Source: Bacillus alkalisoli (GTDB lineage Bacteria > Bacillota > Bacilli > Bacillales > Bacillaceae_I). From it: a stretch of 64,000 nt of DNA. Below, in pieces: positions 16,275 to 26,807 of the stretch (positions within the stretch are counted from its first letter, which is position 1; every line of letters begins with the position of its first letter). The stretch lies in NCBI RefSeq assembly GCF_002797415.1, contig NZ_KZ454944.1:85745-149744 (forward strand), given 5' to 3'. Made by a program: the position numbers and the translations under genes. Under the pieces are notes generated by a model. The model saw only the letters and a program-made list of their open reading frames with translations. It did not search any database and was not told the DNA's origin.

Positions 16275-16537
16275 TGTGGACAATGTTTCATGAACATGTG
16301 GAGAAGAACTATCCACATGTTATCCACAATCTGTGGGTAACTATTTTGACTGGACAAGTTATTCAGAGTGAAAACACAATAATAATATCAAATAAAACCT
16401 TATGTTGCAATGAGGTTTTTATATTATCCACATAATCAATTGTTTGTGGAGGAAAGTTTTCCACAATGAAGAATACTGTGAAAAGCTTGTCGATAACCGC
16501 TGTGGATTATTTTTTGTTACCGAAAAAGTTATTCACA
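16275..16537. other. oriC: oriC: DnaA box cluster upstream of dnaA
   Basis: Exact TTATCCACA boxes are at 16320-16328 and 16424-16432. Close variants are at 16275-16283, 16297-16305, 16309-16317 (CTATCCACA), 16332-16340, 16458-16466, 16501-16509 and 16529-16537 (TTATTCACA), on both strands. The cluster lies in the 930-nt gap between dnaA and rpmH, which holds no gene. It is the counterpart of the incA/incB part of the bipartite Bacillus origin and should also regulate dnaA. Confidence 0.9.
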
Positions 16538-16753
16538 GTTAAACAAAATAGGACAAATAAGGTGAAAAAATATTTTTTAGATTAAATTTATTGAGGTTTT
16601 AATAAGATCTCTCTGCACTAGAAGGTGAAGGTTTTTAGGAAAATTATTTTTTAGTAAAGTTTGTTGTTTTACAGATTAACTAATTTAGCAGTAGAACCAG
16701 GACTCCAAGAAAATTCATGCAAATTAGCTTTTTTAATGGCTTAGTTACATGTT

Positions 16754-16815
16754 GGTGTTGATTAAAATTACTCGCGCCCGCGGTAAGCTAAGCCTTTCAC
16801 GGAAATCAACAGCGG
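16754..16815. repeat. Decayed copy of the GC-rich palindromic repeat
   Basis: GTTGATT at the left, CGCGCCCGCGGTAAGC in the middle and GGAAATCAAC at the right match the ends of the full repeat at 36488-36610. The internal GAGACTCCTGCGGG and GAGACCCCACAGGCG blocks are missing. It looks like an internally deleted relic between the oriC boxes and the rpmH promoter. Confidence 0.6.
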
Positions 16816-16903
16816 TCTTTAACACAGTTTTTTTAAAAGCTCGGTTAAAAAATGTTATTTATAGATAGAAAAAGAAAAGAAAATTCTTCTAGTAAATCAA
16901 ACA

Positions 16904-16933
16904 TTGACATTTGCATAGGTTATTCTCTATAAT
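16904..16933 (+). promoter_or_regulatory. rpmH promoter (sigma-A)
   Basis: TTGACA (16904-16909), an 18-nt spacer and TATAAT (16928-16933) give near-consensus boxes 60 bp before the rpmH start codon. It should drive rpmH and, by readthrough, rnpA. Confidence 0.88.
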
Positions 16934-16964
16934 TAGTTAGACTGTCTAATATGAATTTTTTTAA

Positions 16965-17129
<165 letters not shown>

Positions 17130-17159
17130 GGCCACTGACTGTCAGTGGTCCTTTTTTTT
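17130..17159 (+). terminator. Terminator after rpmH
   Basis: GGCCACTGAC and GTCAGTGGTC form a 10-bp stem with a minimal loop, followed by eight T. It begins at the rpmH stop codon. Partial readthrough would supply rnpA, as is common for this gene pair. Confidence 0.9.
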
Positions 17160-17278
17160 ATTTTTTATGTACAAGCTTAAACAAGTACACGAACGTTGCT
17201 TTGTAATGGATATTTTTTTATTTATATAGAAAGAATGAACGTAGAAATCTTGGATCAGCTGTACAGGAGGACATTATT

Positions 17279-17620
17279 TTGAGGAAAGAAAAAAGAATTA
17301 AAGATAATAAAGAGTTCCAACAAGTATTTCAACACGGAAAATCGATGGCAAATAGACAATTTGTTATTTATATTTTAGAAAAGAAAGACCAAAATACATT
17401 TCGCATCGGTTTATCCGTTAGCAAAAAAGTAGGCAACGCCGTTACTAGAAATAGAATTAAGCGTTACGTCCGTCAAACTTTTCATGAGTTAGATGATAAA
17501 ATTGCTAAACCTGTTGATTTTGTTGTTATTGCAAGACATCAAACAGCAACAATGTCAGTAGAGGAAGTAAAAAGTAGTCTAATGCATGTATTAAAAAAAT
17601 TAAAAATGTTAAAAAGGTAG
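17279..17620 (+). CDS. rnpA: Ribonuclease P protein component
   Basis: RnpA is the protein subunit of RNase P, which with the rnpB RNA removes 5' leaders from pre-tRNAs. The 113-residue basic product has the family signature [21 protein letters not shown] and the N-terminal [19 protein letters not shown]-type region. It starts with TTG; CAGGAGGAC stands about 8 nt upstream and the next in-frame starts would remove conserved sequence. It lies between rpmH and spoIIIJ as in all Bacillus. Confidence 0.97.
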   Translation: MRKEKRIKDNKEFQQVFQHGKSMANRQFVIYILEKKDQNTFRIGLSVSKKVGNAVTRNRIKRYVRQTFHELDDKIAKPVDFVVIARHQTATMSVEEVKSSLMHVLKKLKMLKR

Positions 17621-17794
17621 AATAACACCTTTTTATTTATTTAATGATAAAATGTTTATTGGAAACGCTATACATATTTAATTCTTAGACTAAAAATGGT
17701 AGGATGTATAAGGATATATTTTTATGATAGAGTTTCTATTAAGTTATATAAGGTAGTAGTTCCTTATGTTTTGTGTGAAAAAGGAGGAAGAATT

Positions 17795-18571
17795 TTGAAT
17801 AAGCGTTTAGGGCTTTTGTTAGTGCTAGTTGGGATTTTATTATTCCTTACGGGATGTATGGAAATAAATGAGCCAATTACGAAAGAAAGTACTGGATTTT
17901 GGAATCAATACGTTGTTTATCCTTTATCATGGTTAATTATTTATTTTGCAAACATTACGAATGAAAATTACGGTATTTCTATTATCCTTGTAACAATATT
18001 AATTCGTTTTGCAATTTTACCATTAATGATAAAACAAACGAAAAATGCTAAAGCAATGCAAGCATTACAACCTGAAATGAAAGCTTTACGTGAAAAATAT
18101 AGTTCGAAAGATCAAAAAACACAACAAAAATTACAACAAGAAACAATGGGGCTATTCCAAAAGCATGGAGTAAACCCATTAGCAGGATGTTTTCCGTTAA
18201 TCGTTCAAATGCCGATTTTAATTGGATTTTTCCATGCGATTACGAGAACGAGGGAAATTGCTGGCCACAACTTTTTATGGTTTGAACTAGGTTCAGCTGA
18301 TCCATTATTTATCTTACCTGTAGTTGCAGGTATTACTACTTGGATTCAACAAAAAATCATGATGATCGGAATGGACAACAACCCACAAATGGTTATGATG
18401 CTTTGGATTATGCCAATTATGATCGTTGTTTTCGCAGTAAACTTCCCAGCAGCGTTATCATTATATTGGGTAGTAGGTAACATCTTCATGATCGTGCAAA
18501 CATATTTAATTAAAGGTCCAGAAATTAAAAGTGCACAAGTAGCAAAAAGTGCAGGAGGAGCTAAAAAGTGA
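17795..18571 (+). CDS. spoIIIJ: Membrane protein insertase YidC1 (SpoIIIJ)
   Basis: This YidC/Oxa1-family insertase places proteins into the cytoplasmic membrane; SpoIIIJ is needed for stage III of sporulation in B. subtilis. From the TTG start preceded by AAGGAGGAA, the product is 258 residues. It has a lipoprotein signal peptide with lipobox LFLTGC, then five predicted membrane segments starting at [12 protein letters not shown], and the [16 protein letters not shown] region between the first two. An upstream ATG at 17696 would bury the signal peptide, so I reject it. Its stop codon overlaps the start of jag, indicating coupled translation. Confidence 0.95.
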   Translation: MNKRLGLLLVLVGILLFLTGCMEINEPITKESTGFWNQYVVYPLSWLIIYFANITNENYGISIILVTILIRFAILPLMIKQTKNAKAMQALQPEMKALREKYSSKDQKTQQKLQQETMGLFQKHGVNPLAGCFPLIVQMPILIGFFHAITRTREIAGHNFLWFELGSADPLFILPVVAGITTWIQQKIMMIGMDNNPQMVMMLWIMPIMIVVFAVNFPAALSLYWVVGNIFMIVQTYLIKGPEIKSAQVAKSAGGAKK

Positions 18572-19188
18572 GAGAAATAACTGCAACTGGTCAATCGGTA
18601 GAGGAAGCAGTACATTCCGCTTTAACTCAACTAAACACAACTAGAGACCGTGCAGAAATTACAATCGTTGAGGAAGGCAAAAAAGGACTGTTTGGGATTT
18701 TTGGAGCTAAGCCGGCAATTGTAAAAGTAACGTTAAAGCCACAACCAGAAGAAGAGGCTGTAAAGTTTTTACAATCTGTCCTAAACGAAATGAATATTCC
18801 GTCAGAACTTGAAACAAAAGTTAACGGAAGAAACATTACGGTTACACTTACTGGTGAAAAGATTGCATTAGCAATCGGAAAAAGAGGACAAACGTTAAAT
18901 TCTCTTCAATATTTAACGCAAATTGTTGCAAATCGCTTTTCAAATCAATACATTTCCGTTGTTTTAGATGCGGAAGGCTATCGAGAAAAAAGAAGAGTGA
19001 CGTTAGAGCAGCTTGCAAGTCGTCTTGCAGATAAAGCAATGAAGACAAGAAGAGAAGTTCATTTAGAACCGATGCCTTCATTCGAAAGAAAAGTCATTCA
19101 TTCGATCTTGTCGGAATATAAAGAAATAGAAACATATTCGGTTGGAAAAGAACCGAACCGTGCATTAGTAATTTCGCCGAAAAAATAA
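18568..19188 (+). CDS. jag: RNA-binding protein Jag (KhpB, SpoIIIJ-associated)
   Basis: The 206-residue protein has the three parts of Jag: the Jag-N domain ([20 protein letters not shown]), a KH-like RNA-binding domain around [19 protein letters not shown], and a C-terminal R3H domain ([17 protein letters not shown]). Jag/KhpB works with KhpA as an RNA chaperone and affects cell wall growth and sporulation in related Firmicutes. The start is GTG, overlapping the last codons of spoIIIJ, with AGGAGG just upstream. A clear terminator follows. Confidence 0.95.
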   Translation: MREITATGQSVEEAVHSALTQLNTTRDRAEITIVEEGKKGLFGIFGAKPAIVKVTLKPQPEEEAVKFLQSVLNEMNIPSELETKVNGRNITVTLTGEKIALAIGKRGQTLNSLQYLTQIVANRFSNQYISVVLDAEGYREKRRVTLEQLASRLADKAMKTRREVHLEPMPSFERKVIHSILSEYKEIETYSVGKEPNRALVISPKK

Positions 19189-19200
19189 ACATCCATTTTA

Positions 19201-19230
19201 CTGTCTTCCATACTGGAAGGCAGTTTTTTT
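19201..19230 (+). terminator. Terminator after jag
   Basis: CTGTCTTCC and GGAAGGCAG form a 9-bp stem with a 5-nt loop followed by seven T, 12 nt after the jag stop codon. Confidence 0.9.
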
Positions 19231-19373
19231 GCGAGTAAAAACAGGAGAGAATATCGAAATTTGCTACAAAAATTCTAGTAGATGGATCTCGATTGATTTT
19301 ATCTCTAAAAAAAAGCTAATACTAACCATTATCACTTTCTATATTTTTATTCTAGATTCGACATCTTGTTTAT

Positions 19374-19471
19374 TGTGGATAGTATTGCTCTTCATTTAAT
19401 CTTGTTATTCACATGTGGATAAGTTAAAATTGTAATATCGAAAAGTGCGGAAATTGGAGATGTGTGGATAA
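19374..19471. other. DnaA box cluster upstream of mnmE
   Basis: Four boxes lie within 100 bp: TGTGGATAG (19374-19382), TTATTCACA (19405-19413) directly abutting an exact TGTGGATAA (19414-19422), and another exact TGTGGATAA (19463-19471). They occupy part of the 550-nt gap between jag and mnmE, about 3 kb from the oriC boxes. The rest of the gap holds the 153-bp repeat at 19551-19703 and no gene. Confidence 0.7.
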
Positions 19472-19550
19472 GTACGGAAAGTATGATTCTTTAAAAGAAT
19501 GATAAATTGTGCTAACATAAAACGGTTATGGCTAAAAATAATCATTTATA

Positions 19551-19703
19551 TGAGTGAGTTTCATAATGTACAATTACTAAACGAAAAACGAATATTAAAC
19601 CTATTTTTTAATATAATTTACGTTTTATATCGAACGCTATTTAATTATAATAAACGGAACATTCGTTTTTCACTAAACGAACAGTGATTATGAAATTGAT
19701 TCA
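19551..19703 (+). repeat. 152-bp inverted-terminal repeat element, copy 1
   Basis: This AT-rich segment is nearly identical to the reverse complement of 29786-29937. Its ends are imperfect inverted repeats: TGAGTGAGTTTCATAAT at the left and the complement of TGAATCAATTTCATAAT at the right, each followed inward by GAAAAACGAAT. The flanks read TATA on both sides, compatible with a short target duplication. No protein is encoded, so it resembles a miniature transposable element. Confidence 0.8.
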
Positions 19704-19737
19704 TATATAAAAGTTGGAGTTAAGTGAGGTGAAGGCG

Positions 19738-21126
19738 ATGAATGAATTAGATACGATAGCTGCTATATCGACTCCGATGGGAGAGGGAGCCATTGCGATC
19801 GTGCGACTAAGTGGTTCAGAATCTATAAATATAATGGACAAGCTATTCCAAAAACCATCTGATAAGAGACTAGCAGATGTGGCTTCGCATACGATACATT
19901 ACGGTCATATAATAGAGCCGAAAACAAACAATGTCATAGAGGAAGTAATGGTTTCGGTTATGAGAGGACCGAAAACTTTTACAAGAGAAGATGTTGTAGA
20001 GATAAATTGTCACGGTGGATTAGTATCGGTAAATAAAGTGTTGCAGTTAGTTTTAAGTCAAGGAGCTAGATTAGCGGAACCAGGTGAGTTTACGAAACGT
20101 GCATTCTTGAATGGGAGAATTGATCTATCTCAAGCAGAAGCGGTGATGGACTTAATACGGGCTAAAACAGACAGAGCGATGAATGTTGCGATTGGACAAA
20201 TGGAAGGAAGACTATCGCGACTTGTTCAACGTCTAAGACAAGAAATATTAGAAACGTTAGCACATGTAGAAGTGAACATAGATTACCCAGAATATGATGA
20301 TGTCGAGGAAATGACACATCATTTATTAATAGAAAAGGCAAGTTCCGTAAAAACAGAATTAGAAAAAGTGCTCCAAACTGCTGGGCAAGGCAAAATCTTA
20401 AGAGAAGGTTTAGCTACAGTTATTGTTGGTAGACCAAACGTTGGGAAATCTTCTCTATTAAACAGCTTAGTACAAGAAAATAAGGCTATTGTAACAGATA
20501 TACCAGGAACTACTCGAGACGTCATCGAAGAATTTGTTAACGTTCGAGGAGTACCTTTAAAGTTAGTAGATACAGCTGGAATTCGTGAAACGGAAGACAT
20601 AGTAGAACGAATCGGCGTCGAAAAATCTCGTGAAGTTTTAAAAAAGGCAGACTTATTATTATTAGTCTTAAATAATAATGATGAATTATCACTAGAAGAT
20701 GAGCAGCTTTTTGAGGCTACTAGCGGTATGGACGTAATAGTCATCATTAATAAAACAGATTTACCTACTAAATTAGATTTTAATTTAGTTCAAAAGTTAG
20801 CTAAGTCACATCCAATCATTTCAACTTCTTTAAAAGAAGATAAAGGAATTGACGAGTTAGAACAGGCGATTGCCTCTATGTTTTTCGAAGGCGAAGTAGA
20901 AGCAAGCGATATGACATATGTTTCAAACTCTAGACATATTGCATTATTAAATCAGGCTCAACAAGCATTAGAAGAAGCGATAAATGGTATCGAAACAGGA
21001 GTTCCAATAGATATCGTACAAATCGATTTTACGCGTACGTGGGAAATTCTAGGGGAAATTATCGGTGATACCGTTCATGAAAGCTTAATTGATCAATTAT
21101 TTTCTCAGTTCTGCTTAGGAAAATAA
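19738..21126 (+). CDS. mnmE: tRNA modification GTPase MnmE (TrmE)
   Basis: MnmE is a potassium-dependent GTPase that, with MnmG, installs the cmnm5 group on wobble uridine 34 of certain tRNAs. The 462-residue protein has the N-terminal tetrahydrofolate-binding domain. The G domain carries G1 GRPNVGKSS, the G2-type segment [13 protein letters not shown]3 DTAGI and G4 NKTD. It ends in the conserved CLGK, whose cysteine is characteristic. I chose the ATG at 19738, preceded by GAGGTGAAGG, rather than the TTG at 19714. It is followed 38 nt later by its partner mnmG. Confidence 0.97.
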   Translation: MNELDTIAAISTPMGEGAIAIVRLSGSESINIMDKLFQKPSDKRLADVASHTIHYGHIIEPKTNNVIEEVMVSVMRGPKTFTREDVVEINCHGGLVSVNKVLQLVLSQGARLAEPGEFTKRAFLNGRIDLSQAEAVMDLIRAKTDRAMNVAIGQMEGRLSRLVQRLRQEILETLAHVEVNIDYPEYDDVEEMTHHLLIEKASSVKTELEKVLQTAGQGKILREGLATVIVGRPNVGKSSLLNSLVQENKAIVTDIPGTTRDVIEEFVNVRGVPLKLVDTAGIRETEDIVERIGVEKSREVLKKADLLLLVLNNNDELSLEDEQLFEATSGMDVIVIINKTDLPTKLDFNLVQKLAKSHPIISTSLKEDKGIDELEQAIASMFFEGEVEASDMTYVSNSRHIALLNQAQQALEEAINGIETGVPIDIVQIDFTRTWEILGEIIGDTVHESLIDQLFSQFCLGK

Positions 21127-21163
21127 ATGGATTTATTTTTAGAAATAAAAGGAGGGAACTATA

Positions 21164-23056
21164 ATGGATTATCATGGAGGTTCCTATGATGTTATCGTCA
21201 TTGGTGCAGGACATGCTGGTTGTGAAGCAGGATTAGCTGCAGCAAGACTTGGTGCGAAAACATTAATGATTACTATTAATTTAGATATGGTTGCTTTTAT
21301 GCCATGTAACCCGTCCGTAGGTGGACCAGCGAAAGGGATTGTCGTTCGTGAGATCGATGCACTTGGCGGAGAAATGGGTAAAAATATCGATAAAACACAC
21401 ATTCAAATGAGAATGCTTAATACAGGTAAAGGTCCTGCTGTTCGTGCGTTAAGAGCACAAGCTGATAAGTTTTTATACCAACATGAAATGAAGAAAACAA
21501 TGGAACAAGAGCCTAACTTAACCCTTCTACAAGGAATGGTTGAAAAACTGATTGTAGAAGATGGCGTTTGTAAAGGTGTTATTACGCAAACAGGTGCAAC
21601 ATATGAGGCGAAAACAGTTGTTATTACGACTGGAACGTTTTTACGCGGAAAAATAATACTAGGTGACTTACAATATTTAAGTGGACCAAACAACCAACAG
21701 CCGTCGATTAAACTTTCTGAGCACTTAGAAGAGTTAGGGTTTGATTTAGTAAGGTTTAAAACTGGTACACCTCCACGTGTAAATAGTGCTTCAATCGACT
21801 ACAGCAAAACAGAAATACAACCAGGCGATGAAGTCCCAAGAGCGTTTTCTTATGAAACAACAGAATACATTACAGACCAACTTCCATGCTGGTTAACGTA
21901 TACAAGTCCAGAAACACATCAAATTATTGATGATAATTTACATCGTTCCCCAATGTACTCGGGAATGATTAAAGGTACAGGGCCGAGATACTGTCCATCT
22001 ATTGAAGATAAGATAGTCCGTTTTAATGATAAGCCACGTCATCAAATTTTCTTAGAACCTGAAGGGCGTAATACGCAAGAAGTATATGTTCAAGGGCTGT
22101 CTACAAGCCTTCCAGAAGACATTCAACGTAAGATGTTATCTTCTATACCAGGTTTAGAAAATGTACAAATGATGCGTGCCGGCTATGCGATTGAATATGA
22201 TTCCATTGTCCCAACACAATTATGGCCAACTCTTGAGACGAAAAAAGTCCAAAACCTATATACGGCTGGACAGATTAACGGCACTTCTGGGTATGAAGAA
22301 GCAGCTGGTCAAGGTATTTTGGCAGGTATTAATGCGGGTCTACGTGCACTAGGTAAAGAAGACCTTATCATTAGCCGTTCAGAAGGCTATATTGGCGTCC
22401 TAGTGGATGACTTAGTAACAAAAGGTACAAATGAACCTTATCGTTTGTTAACATCACGTGCAGAGTATCGTCTACTATTACGTCACGATAACGCAGACTT
22501 GAGACTTACAGAAACTGGATATAAAATCGGATTAATTCCACAAGAGCGATATGAGCGTTTCTTAAAAAAGAAAGAAGCAATAGAAGTAGAAAAAGAACGT
22601 TTAGCCAAAATTATCATTAAACCATCATCTCAAGTACAACAGATTATTGTTGACGCAGGTGGTACTGAATTAAAAGATGGTATTCGTGCAAGTGATTTAT
22701 TGAAGCGACCTGAAATGAACTACGAACATATTCGATCTATAGTACCAGCCGAAGTGGAAATCGATCATGATGTAGCTGAACAAGTGGAAATACAGATCAA
22801 GTATGAAGGTTATATTCAAAAATCACTCCAACAAGTGGATCGTCTGAAAAAAATGGAAGATAAAAAAATACCAGAAAATATTGATTATGATGCGATAAAT
22901 AGTTTGGCAAACGAAGCACGCCAAAAGCTGAAAGAAGTTAGGCCACTATCTGTTGCACAAGCATCACGTATATCAGGTGTAAATCCAGCAGATGTATCTA
23001 TTTTACTTGTATATTTAGAACAAGGAAAAATTGCCAAATTGCCGAGTGAGGCATAA
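21164..23056 (+). CDS. mnmG: tRNA uridine-5-carboxymethylaminomethyl modification enzyme MnmG (GidA)
   Basis: MnmG is the FAD-binding partner of MnmE in wobble-uridine modification of tRNA. The 630-residue product shows the N-terminal dinucleotide-binding motif [12 protein letters not shown] and the family blocks [24 protein letters not shown] and [29 protein letters not shown] follows, then the helical C-terminal domain ending in a [13 protein letters not shown] region. AAAGGAGGG precedes the ATG. Length is normal. It lies between mnmE and rsmG in the classic origin-proximal block. Confidence 0.98.
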   Translation: MDYHGGSYDVIVIGAGHAGCEAGLAAARLGAKTLMITINLDMVAFMPCNPSVGGPAKGIVVREIDALGGEMGKNIDKTHIQMRMLNTGKGPAVRALRAQADKFLYQHEMKKTMEQEPNLTLLQGMVEKLIVEDGVCKGVITQTGATYEAKTVVITTGTFLRGKIILGDLQYLSGPNNQQPSIKLSEHLEELGFDLVRFKTGTPPRVNSASIDYSKTEIQPGDEVPRAFSYETTEYITDQLPCWLTYTSPETHQIIDDNLHRSPMYSGMIKGTGPRYCPSIEDKIVRFNDKPRHQIFLEPEGRNTQEVYVQGLSTSLPEDIQRKMLSSIPGLENVQMMRAGYAIEYDSIVPTQLWPTLETKKVQNLYTAGQINGTSGYEEAAGQGILAGINAGLRALGKEDLIISRSEGYIGVLVDDLVTKGTNEPYRLLTSRAEYRLLLRHDNADLRLTETGYKIGLIPQERYERFLKKKEAIEVEKERLAKIIIKPSSQVQQIIVDAGGTELKDGIRASDLLKRPEMNYEHIRSIVPAEVEIDHDVAEQVEIQIKYEGYIQKSLQQVDRLKKMEDKKIPENIDYDAINSLANEARQKLKEVRPLSVAQASRISGVNPADVSILLVYLEQGKIAKLPSEA

Positions 23057-23080
23057 GCCATGGAAAGAAAGGATTCTCCC

Positions 23081-23797
23081 ATGAATAAAGAACGATTTTT
23101 ACAACTACTAGAGGAGAAAGGGATTACCCTTACTCCTCTCCAAATAAATCAGTTTGACACATACTTCCGTTTATTAGTGGAGTGGAATGAGAAAATGAAC
23201 TTGACTGCCATAACGGATGAAGAGGGTGTCTATTTAAAACATTTTTATGATTCCATCACAGCATCTTTTTATTTTGATCTAACAAAAGAACAATCTTTAT
23301 GTGACGTAGGAGCAGGTGCAGGTTTCCCTAGCATCCCTTTAAAAATCTGCTTTCCACATTTGAAAGTAAGTATAGTTGACTCATTGAATAAGCGAATCAC
23401 GTTCTTACAAACGCTTGTAAACGCATTAGAATTGAAAGATGTTTCCTTATATCATGATAGAGCGGAAACGTTTGGTAGAATTCCTGAACTAAGGGAATCG
23501 TTTGATCTCGTAACAGCTAGAGCCGTTGCAAGACTATCTGTTTTAAGTGAATTATGTATGCCTCTTGTAAAAGAAGGTGGGCATTTTGTACCGATGAAAG
23601 CAGCTTCTGTAAAAGAGGAAATGGTAAGCGCCAAAAAAGCGATACAAACATTAGGTGGCAAGGTGGAAGAAGTTCACAGTTTCCAATTACCATTAGAGGA
23701 AAGTGAACGAAATATTATCGTCATTAAAAAGACGAAACCGACGCCTAAAAAATATCCAAGAAAACCTGGTACACCAAATAAGATGCCATTAGAATAA
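23081..23797 (+). CDS. rsmG: 16S rRNA (guanine-N7) methyltransferase RsmG (GidB)
   Basis: RsmG methylates N7 of G527 (E. coli numbering) in 16S rRNA using S-adenosylmethionine; its loss gives low-level streptomycin resistance in several bacteria. The 238-residue protein has the SAM-binding motif [15 protein letters not shown], the [27 protein letters not shown] block and the Bacillus C terminus [14 protein letters not shown] chose the ATG at 23081, since B. subtilis RsmG begins there and AAAGGA precedes it. An ATG at 23060 would add seven residues. It lies 24 nt after mnmG. Confidence 0.96.
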   Translation: MNKERFLQLLEEKGITLTPLQINQFDTYFRLLVEWNEKMNLTAITDEEGVYLKHFYDSITASFYFDLTKEQSLCDVGAGAGFPSIPLKICFPHLKVSIVDSLNKRITFLQTLVNALELKDVSLYHDRAETFGRIPELRESFDLVTARAVARLSVLSELCMPLVKEGGHFVPMKAASVKEEMVSAKKAIQTLGGKVEEVHSFQLPLEESERNIIVIKKTKPTPKKYPRKPGTPNKMPLE

Positions 23798-23944
23798 AAA
23801 GACATCGAAATAAAGCAGGTTTGTAAAGGGTTAAAGCATAGTTCAAAAGGGCTTACCGATTGCTGCTATGCTTGCCTTCATGTAGTGTGCTGTGACCTCG
23901 TGCCGTATGCACTAGTTTAGTAGAGTAATAGGTTATACTTAAAA

Positions 23945-23960
23945 TGTTACACGTGAAACA
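23945..23960 (+). other. parS: parS site upstream of noc
   Basis: TGTTACACGTGAAACA matches the Bacillus parS consensus TGTTNCACGTGAAACA exactly. It lies in the 240-nt gap between rsmG and noc. ParB (Spo0J) should load here and spread by CTP-dependent sliding. Confidence 0.95.
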
Positions 23961-24039
23961 TTTTCCCTACAAAAAGAAGGACTTTCCATGGAAAGAACGA
24001 ATTACTTGTTAGGGATTTTATCCTTAAGGTGGTGGAACT

Positions 24040-24897
24040 ATGAAAACTCCTTTCTCTCGCTTTTTCGGAATGGTTGAAAAAGAAAAAGAAGAACAGGAAA
24101 TAGTAGAAGAAGTCAATCGAGATGAGATTAAACATTTAAATGTTACGCAAATTGTACCGAATCGTTACCAGCCTCGTACTGTATTCGTAGATAAAAAAAT
24201 TGAGGAACTCTCTATAACTATACGCACTCACGGTATTATTCAGCCGATTGTTGTAAGACAATTCGCGGAAGATCAGTTTGAGATCATTGCAGGTGAGCGA
24301 CGTTGGAGAGCAGTACAAAAACTCGGATGGGAGACAATCCCTGCCATTATAAAAGAGTTTAATGATGCGGAAACTGCATCGGTTGCATTAATTGAAAACT
24401 TACAGCGTGAAGAGTTATCTGCAATAGAAGAAGCAGTAGCATATGCAAAGCTTTTAGAGCTACATAACTTGACGCAAGAAGCATTAGCGCAAAGACTTGG
24501 TAAAGGCCAGTCAACAGTAGCAAATAAGTTACGCTTATTGAAATTACCTGATGAAGTTCAAGATGCATTAATGCAAAAAAAGATTACAGAACGACATGCA
24601 AGAGCACTTATTCCGTTAAAAGATCCACAAAAACAAGTATCCTTATTAAATGAAACCATCGAAAAACAATGGAATGTAAAACAAACGGAAGATAAAGTTG
24701 TTGCTATATTAGAAGAGCAAACAACAAAGACAAAAGTGAAACCAAAGCGCAAAGCATTTAGTAGAGATACAAGAATTGCAATGAATACGATTCGCCAATC
24801 TTTATCTATGGTTAATGATAGTGGAATTAAATTAGACTCTCAAGAAGAGGAATTTGAAGATTACTTTCAATTCACAATTAAAATTCCCAAAAAATAA
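24040..24897 (+). CDS. noc: Nucleoid occlusion protein Noc
   Basis: Noc is a ParB-like CTPase that binds its own DNA sites and the membrane to block Z-ring formation over the nucleoid. The 285-residue protein starts [17 protein letters not shown], a short amphipathic N terminus like the B. subtilis membrane-targeting helix. It contains the ParB-type motif [14 protein letters not shown], then [22 protein letters not shown] and a helix-turn-helix region near [23 protein letters not shown] precedes the ATG. It is distinguished from ParB, encoded 1.9 kb downstream, by the Noc-specific C terminus [19 protein letters not shown]. Confidence 0.97.
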   Translation: MKTPFSRFFGMVEKEKEEQEIVEEVNRDEIKHLNVTQIVPNRYQPRTVFVDKKIEELSITIRTHGIIQPIVVRQFAEDQFEIIAGERRWRAVQKLGWETIPAIIKEFNDAETASVALIENLQREELSAIEEAVAYAKLLELHNLTQEALAQRLGKGQSTVANKLRLLKLPDEVQDALMQKKITERHARALIPLKDPQKQVSLLNETIEKQWNVKQTEDKVVAILEEQTTKTKVKPKRKAFSRDTRIAMNTIRQSLSMVNDSGIKLDSQEEEFEDYFQFTIKIPKK

Positions 24898-24908
24898 TTT
24901 ACTATATT

Positions 24909-24937
24909 CAAATCCCTTCCATTGATAAGGGATTTTT
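24909..24937 (+). terminator. Terminator after noc
   Basis: AATCCCTT (24911-24918) and AAGGGATT (24927-24934) form an 8-bp stem followed by a T run, 12 nt after the noc stop codon. Confidence 0.85.
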
Positions 24938-25159
24938 CTTTTGGTGCAATATAATATTTTTGGAGAATAATAATTTCCTACTCCTAAAGTATTATTTTTA
25001 TTACTTTTATTTTACAAACTTGTTTCAATTTTTAAAAAGCCAACATATATGTAGTAAATTTAAATAAAAACAAGTTAACTTTCTGTTAATTCATGATAAA
25101 ATAAGTTAGAAACTAGTAAATTTAATATTTCATGATGTTTTATAAAGGTAGGTGACAGC

Positions 25160-25921
25160 ATGGGCAGAATTATTGCAATTGCAAACCAAAAAGGTGGCGT
25201 AGGAAAAACGACGACTTCTGTTAACTTAGGAGCGTGTTTAGCTTATATTGGTAAAAAAGTACTTTTAGTAGATGTTGATCCACAAGGTAACGCATCTAGC
25301 GGAGTAGGAGTAGACAAGGCAGAGGTAAATCAGTGCATTTATGATATTTTAGTAGAAGACGTGCCAGCTAAAGATGTCATAATTCCTACAAAAGTAGAAA
25401 ACCTAATGATCATACCAGCGACTATTCAATTGGCAGGAGCAGAGATAGAATTAGTTCCTACTATATCCAGAGAAGTTCGACTTAAGAGAGCTCTTGACAG
25501 TGTAAAAGATCAGTATGACTATGTAATTATTGATTGCCCACCTTCTTTAGGGCTATTAACGATAAATGCATTAACTGCTTCCGATGCAGTCGTTATTCCA
25601 GTTCAATGTGAATATTACGCATTAGAAGGCTTAAGTCAGTTATTAAATACAGTTCGACTTGTTCAAAAACATTTAAATACAGATTTAATGATAGACGGAG
25701 TATTGCTAACGATGTTAGATGCTAGAACAAACTTAGGAATCCAAGTCATTGATGAAGTGAAAAAATACTTTCAAGATAAAGTATACGGTACAATCATTCC
25801 TCGTAACGTACGACTAAGTGAAGCTCCAAGCCATGGGGAACCAATCATTATTTATGATCCAAAATCACGTGGTGCAGAAGTTTATCTAGACTTAGCGAAG
25901 GAAGTGATTACACATGGCTAA
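25160..25921 (+). CDS. parA: Chromosome partitioning ATPase ParA (Soj)
   Basis: Soj/ParA is a Walker-type ATPase that binds DNA non-specifically as an ATP dimer, acts with ParB-parS in origin segregation, and controls DnaA activity. The 253-residue protein has the deviant Walker A KGGVGKTT with the signature lysine, and the family blocks LLVDVDPQGNASSGVG and VIIDCPPSLGLLTINAL. GTIIPRNVRLSEAPSHG lies near the C terminus. AGGTGA precedes the ATG. The last eight bases overlap parB, so the two are translationally coupled. Confidence 0.98.
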   Translation: MGRIIAIANQKGGVGKTTTSVNLGACLAYIGKKVLLVDVDPQGNASSGVGVDKAEVNQCIYDILVEDVPAKDVIIPTKVENLMIIPATIQLAGAEIELVPTISREVRLKRALDSVKDQYDYVIIDCPPSLGLLTINALTASDAVVIPVQCEYYALEGLSQLLNTVRLVQKHLNTDLMIDGVLLTMLDARTNLGIQVIDEVKKYFQDKVYGTIIPRNVRLSEAPSHGEPIIIYDPKSRGAEVYLDLAKEVITHG

Positions 25922-26768
25922 AGGGTTAGGGAAAGGAATTAATGCTCTCTTTCCTTCTATTGAAGCTTCCAAAGAGGAAATAGTACAAGAAATATCAGTG
26001 AAAGAAGTCAGACCAAATCCTTATCAGCCACGTAAAACGTTTGATAAGGAAGCAATAGAGGAATTGAAAACTTCCATTGAAGAACACGGTATTTTACAGC
26101 CAATTATTGTACGAAAAAGTATAAAAGGTTTTGAAATTGTAGCAGGGGAGAGAAGATTTCGTGCTGCAAAAGAAGCGCAATTAACGAAAGTTCCAGTTGT
26201 CGTTAGAGAAATGACGGAACAACAAATGATGGAATTAGCATTACTTGAAAACTTGCAACGTGAAGACTTAACGCCAATTGAAGAGGCAACAGCCTATCAA
26301 ACGTTAATGGCGAAACTAAACATTACACAAGAACAATTGGCTAATCGATTAGGAAAAAGCAGACCGCACATTGCCAACCATGTACGTTTACTAAGCTTAC
26401 CACCATTCGTACAAGAGTTAATGCTTGAAGGAGAACTTTCCATGGGGCACGGCAGAGCACTACTCGGCGTAAAGAAGAAAGAAAAAATAAAACCGCTCGT
26501 CGATAAAATCCTAAAAGAACATCTAAATGTCCGCCAACTAGAGTTGTTAATTCAACAAATAAATGAAAATGTTTCACGTGAAACAAAACAAAAACAACCG
26601 AAAGATGTATTCATTGCAAGACATGAAACATCTTTACGAGAGCGTTTTGGTACGTCTGTACATATAAAACGTACAAAGAAAAAAGGAAAAATAGAAATTG
26701 AGTTTTTCTCTGACGAAGATTTACAACGCCTTTTAGAATTATTAGACCAAAAAGACGAAACCATCTAA
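25914..26768 (+). CDS. parB: Chromosome partitioning protein ParB (Spo0J)
   Basis: ParB is a CTP-dependent DNA clamp that loads at parS, spreads along DNA and recruits SMC condensin to the origin. The 284-residue protein starts MAKGLGKGINALFPS. It has the CTP-binding motif AGERRFRAAKEAQL, the ENLQREDLTPIEEA block and a helix-turn-helix near LGKSRPHIANHVRLLSLP. A dimerisation region closes the protein. A parS site lies inside its own coding sequence, as in B. subtilis spo0J. The stop codon overlaps the terminator stem. Confidence 0.98.
   Translation: MAKGLGKGINALFPSIEASKEEIVQEISVKEVRPNPYQPRKTFDKEAIEELKTSIEEHGILQPIIVRKSIKGFEIVAGERRFRAAKEAQLTKVPVVVREMTEQQMMELALLENLQREDLTPIEEATAYQTLMAKLNITQEQLANRLGKSRPHIANHVRLLSLPPFVQELMLEGELSMGHGRALLGVKKKEKIKPLVDKILKEHLNVRQLELLIQQINENVSRETKQKQPKDVFIARHETSLRERFGTSVHIKRTKKKGKIEIEFFSDEDLQRLLELLDQKDETI
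26570..26585 (+). other. parS: parS site inside parB
   Basis: TGTTTCACGTGAAACA is a perfect 16-bp palindrome and an exact match to the parS consensus, within the coding sequence of parB at codons for NVSRET. B. subtilis also carries a parS inside spo0J. Confidence 0.97.
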
Positions 26769-26784
26769 CTAGGTGGTTTTTTTC
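26758..26784 (+). terminator. Terminator overlapping the end of parB
   Basis: ACCATCT and AGGTGGT form a 7-bp stem, with one G-U pair, around AACT, followed by seven T. The stop codon TAA lies in the loop. Confidence 0.85.
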
Positions 26785-26807
26785 TTATATAGGAATGGGG
26801 TAGTTTT

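Noticed and set aside
19499-19687. Plus-strand 62-codon frame before mnmE
   Set aside because: It lies within the 152-bp repeat element; the second copy does not preserve it as a protein.
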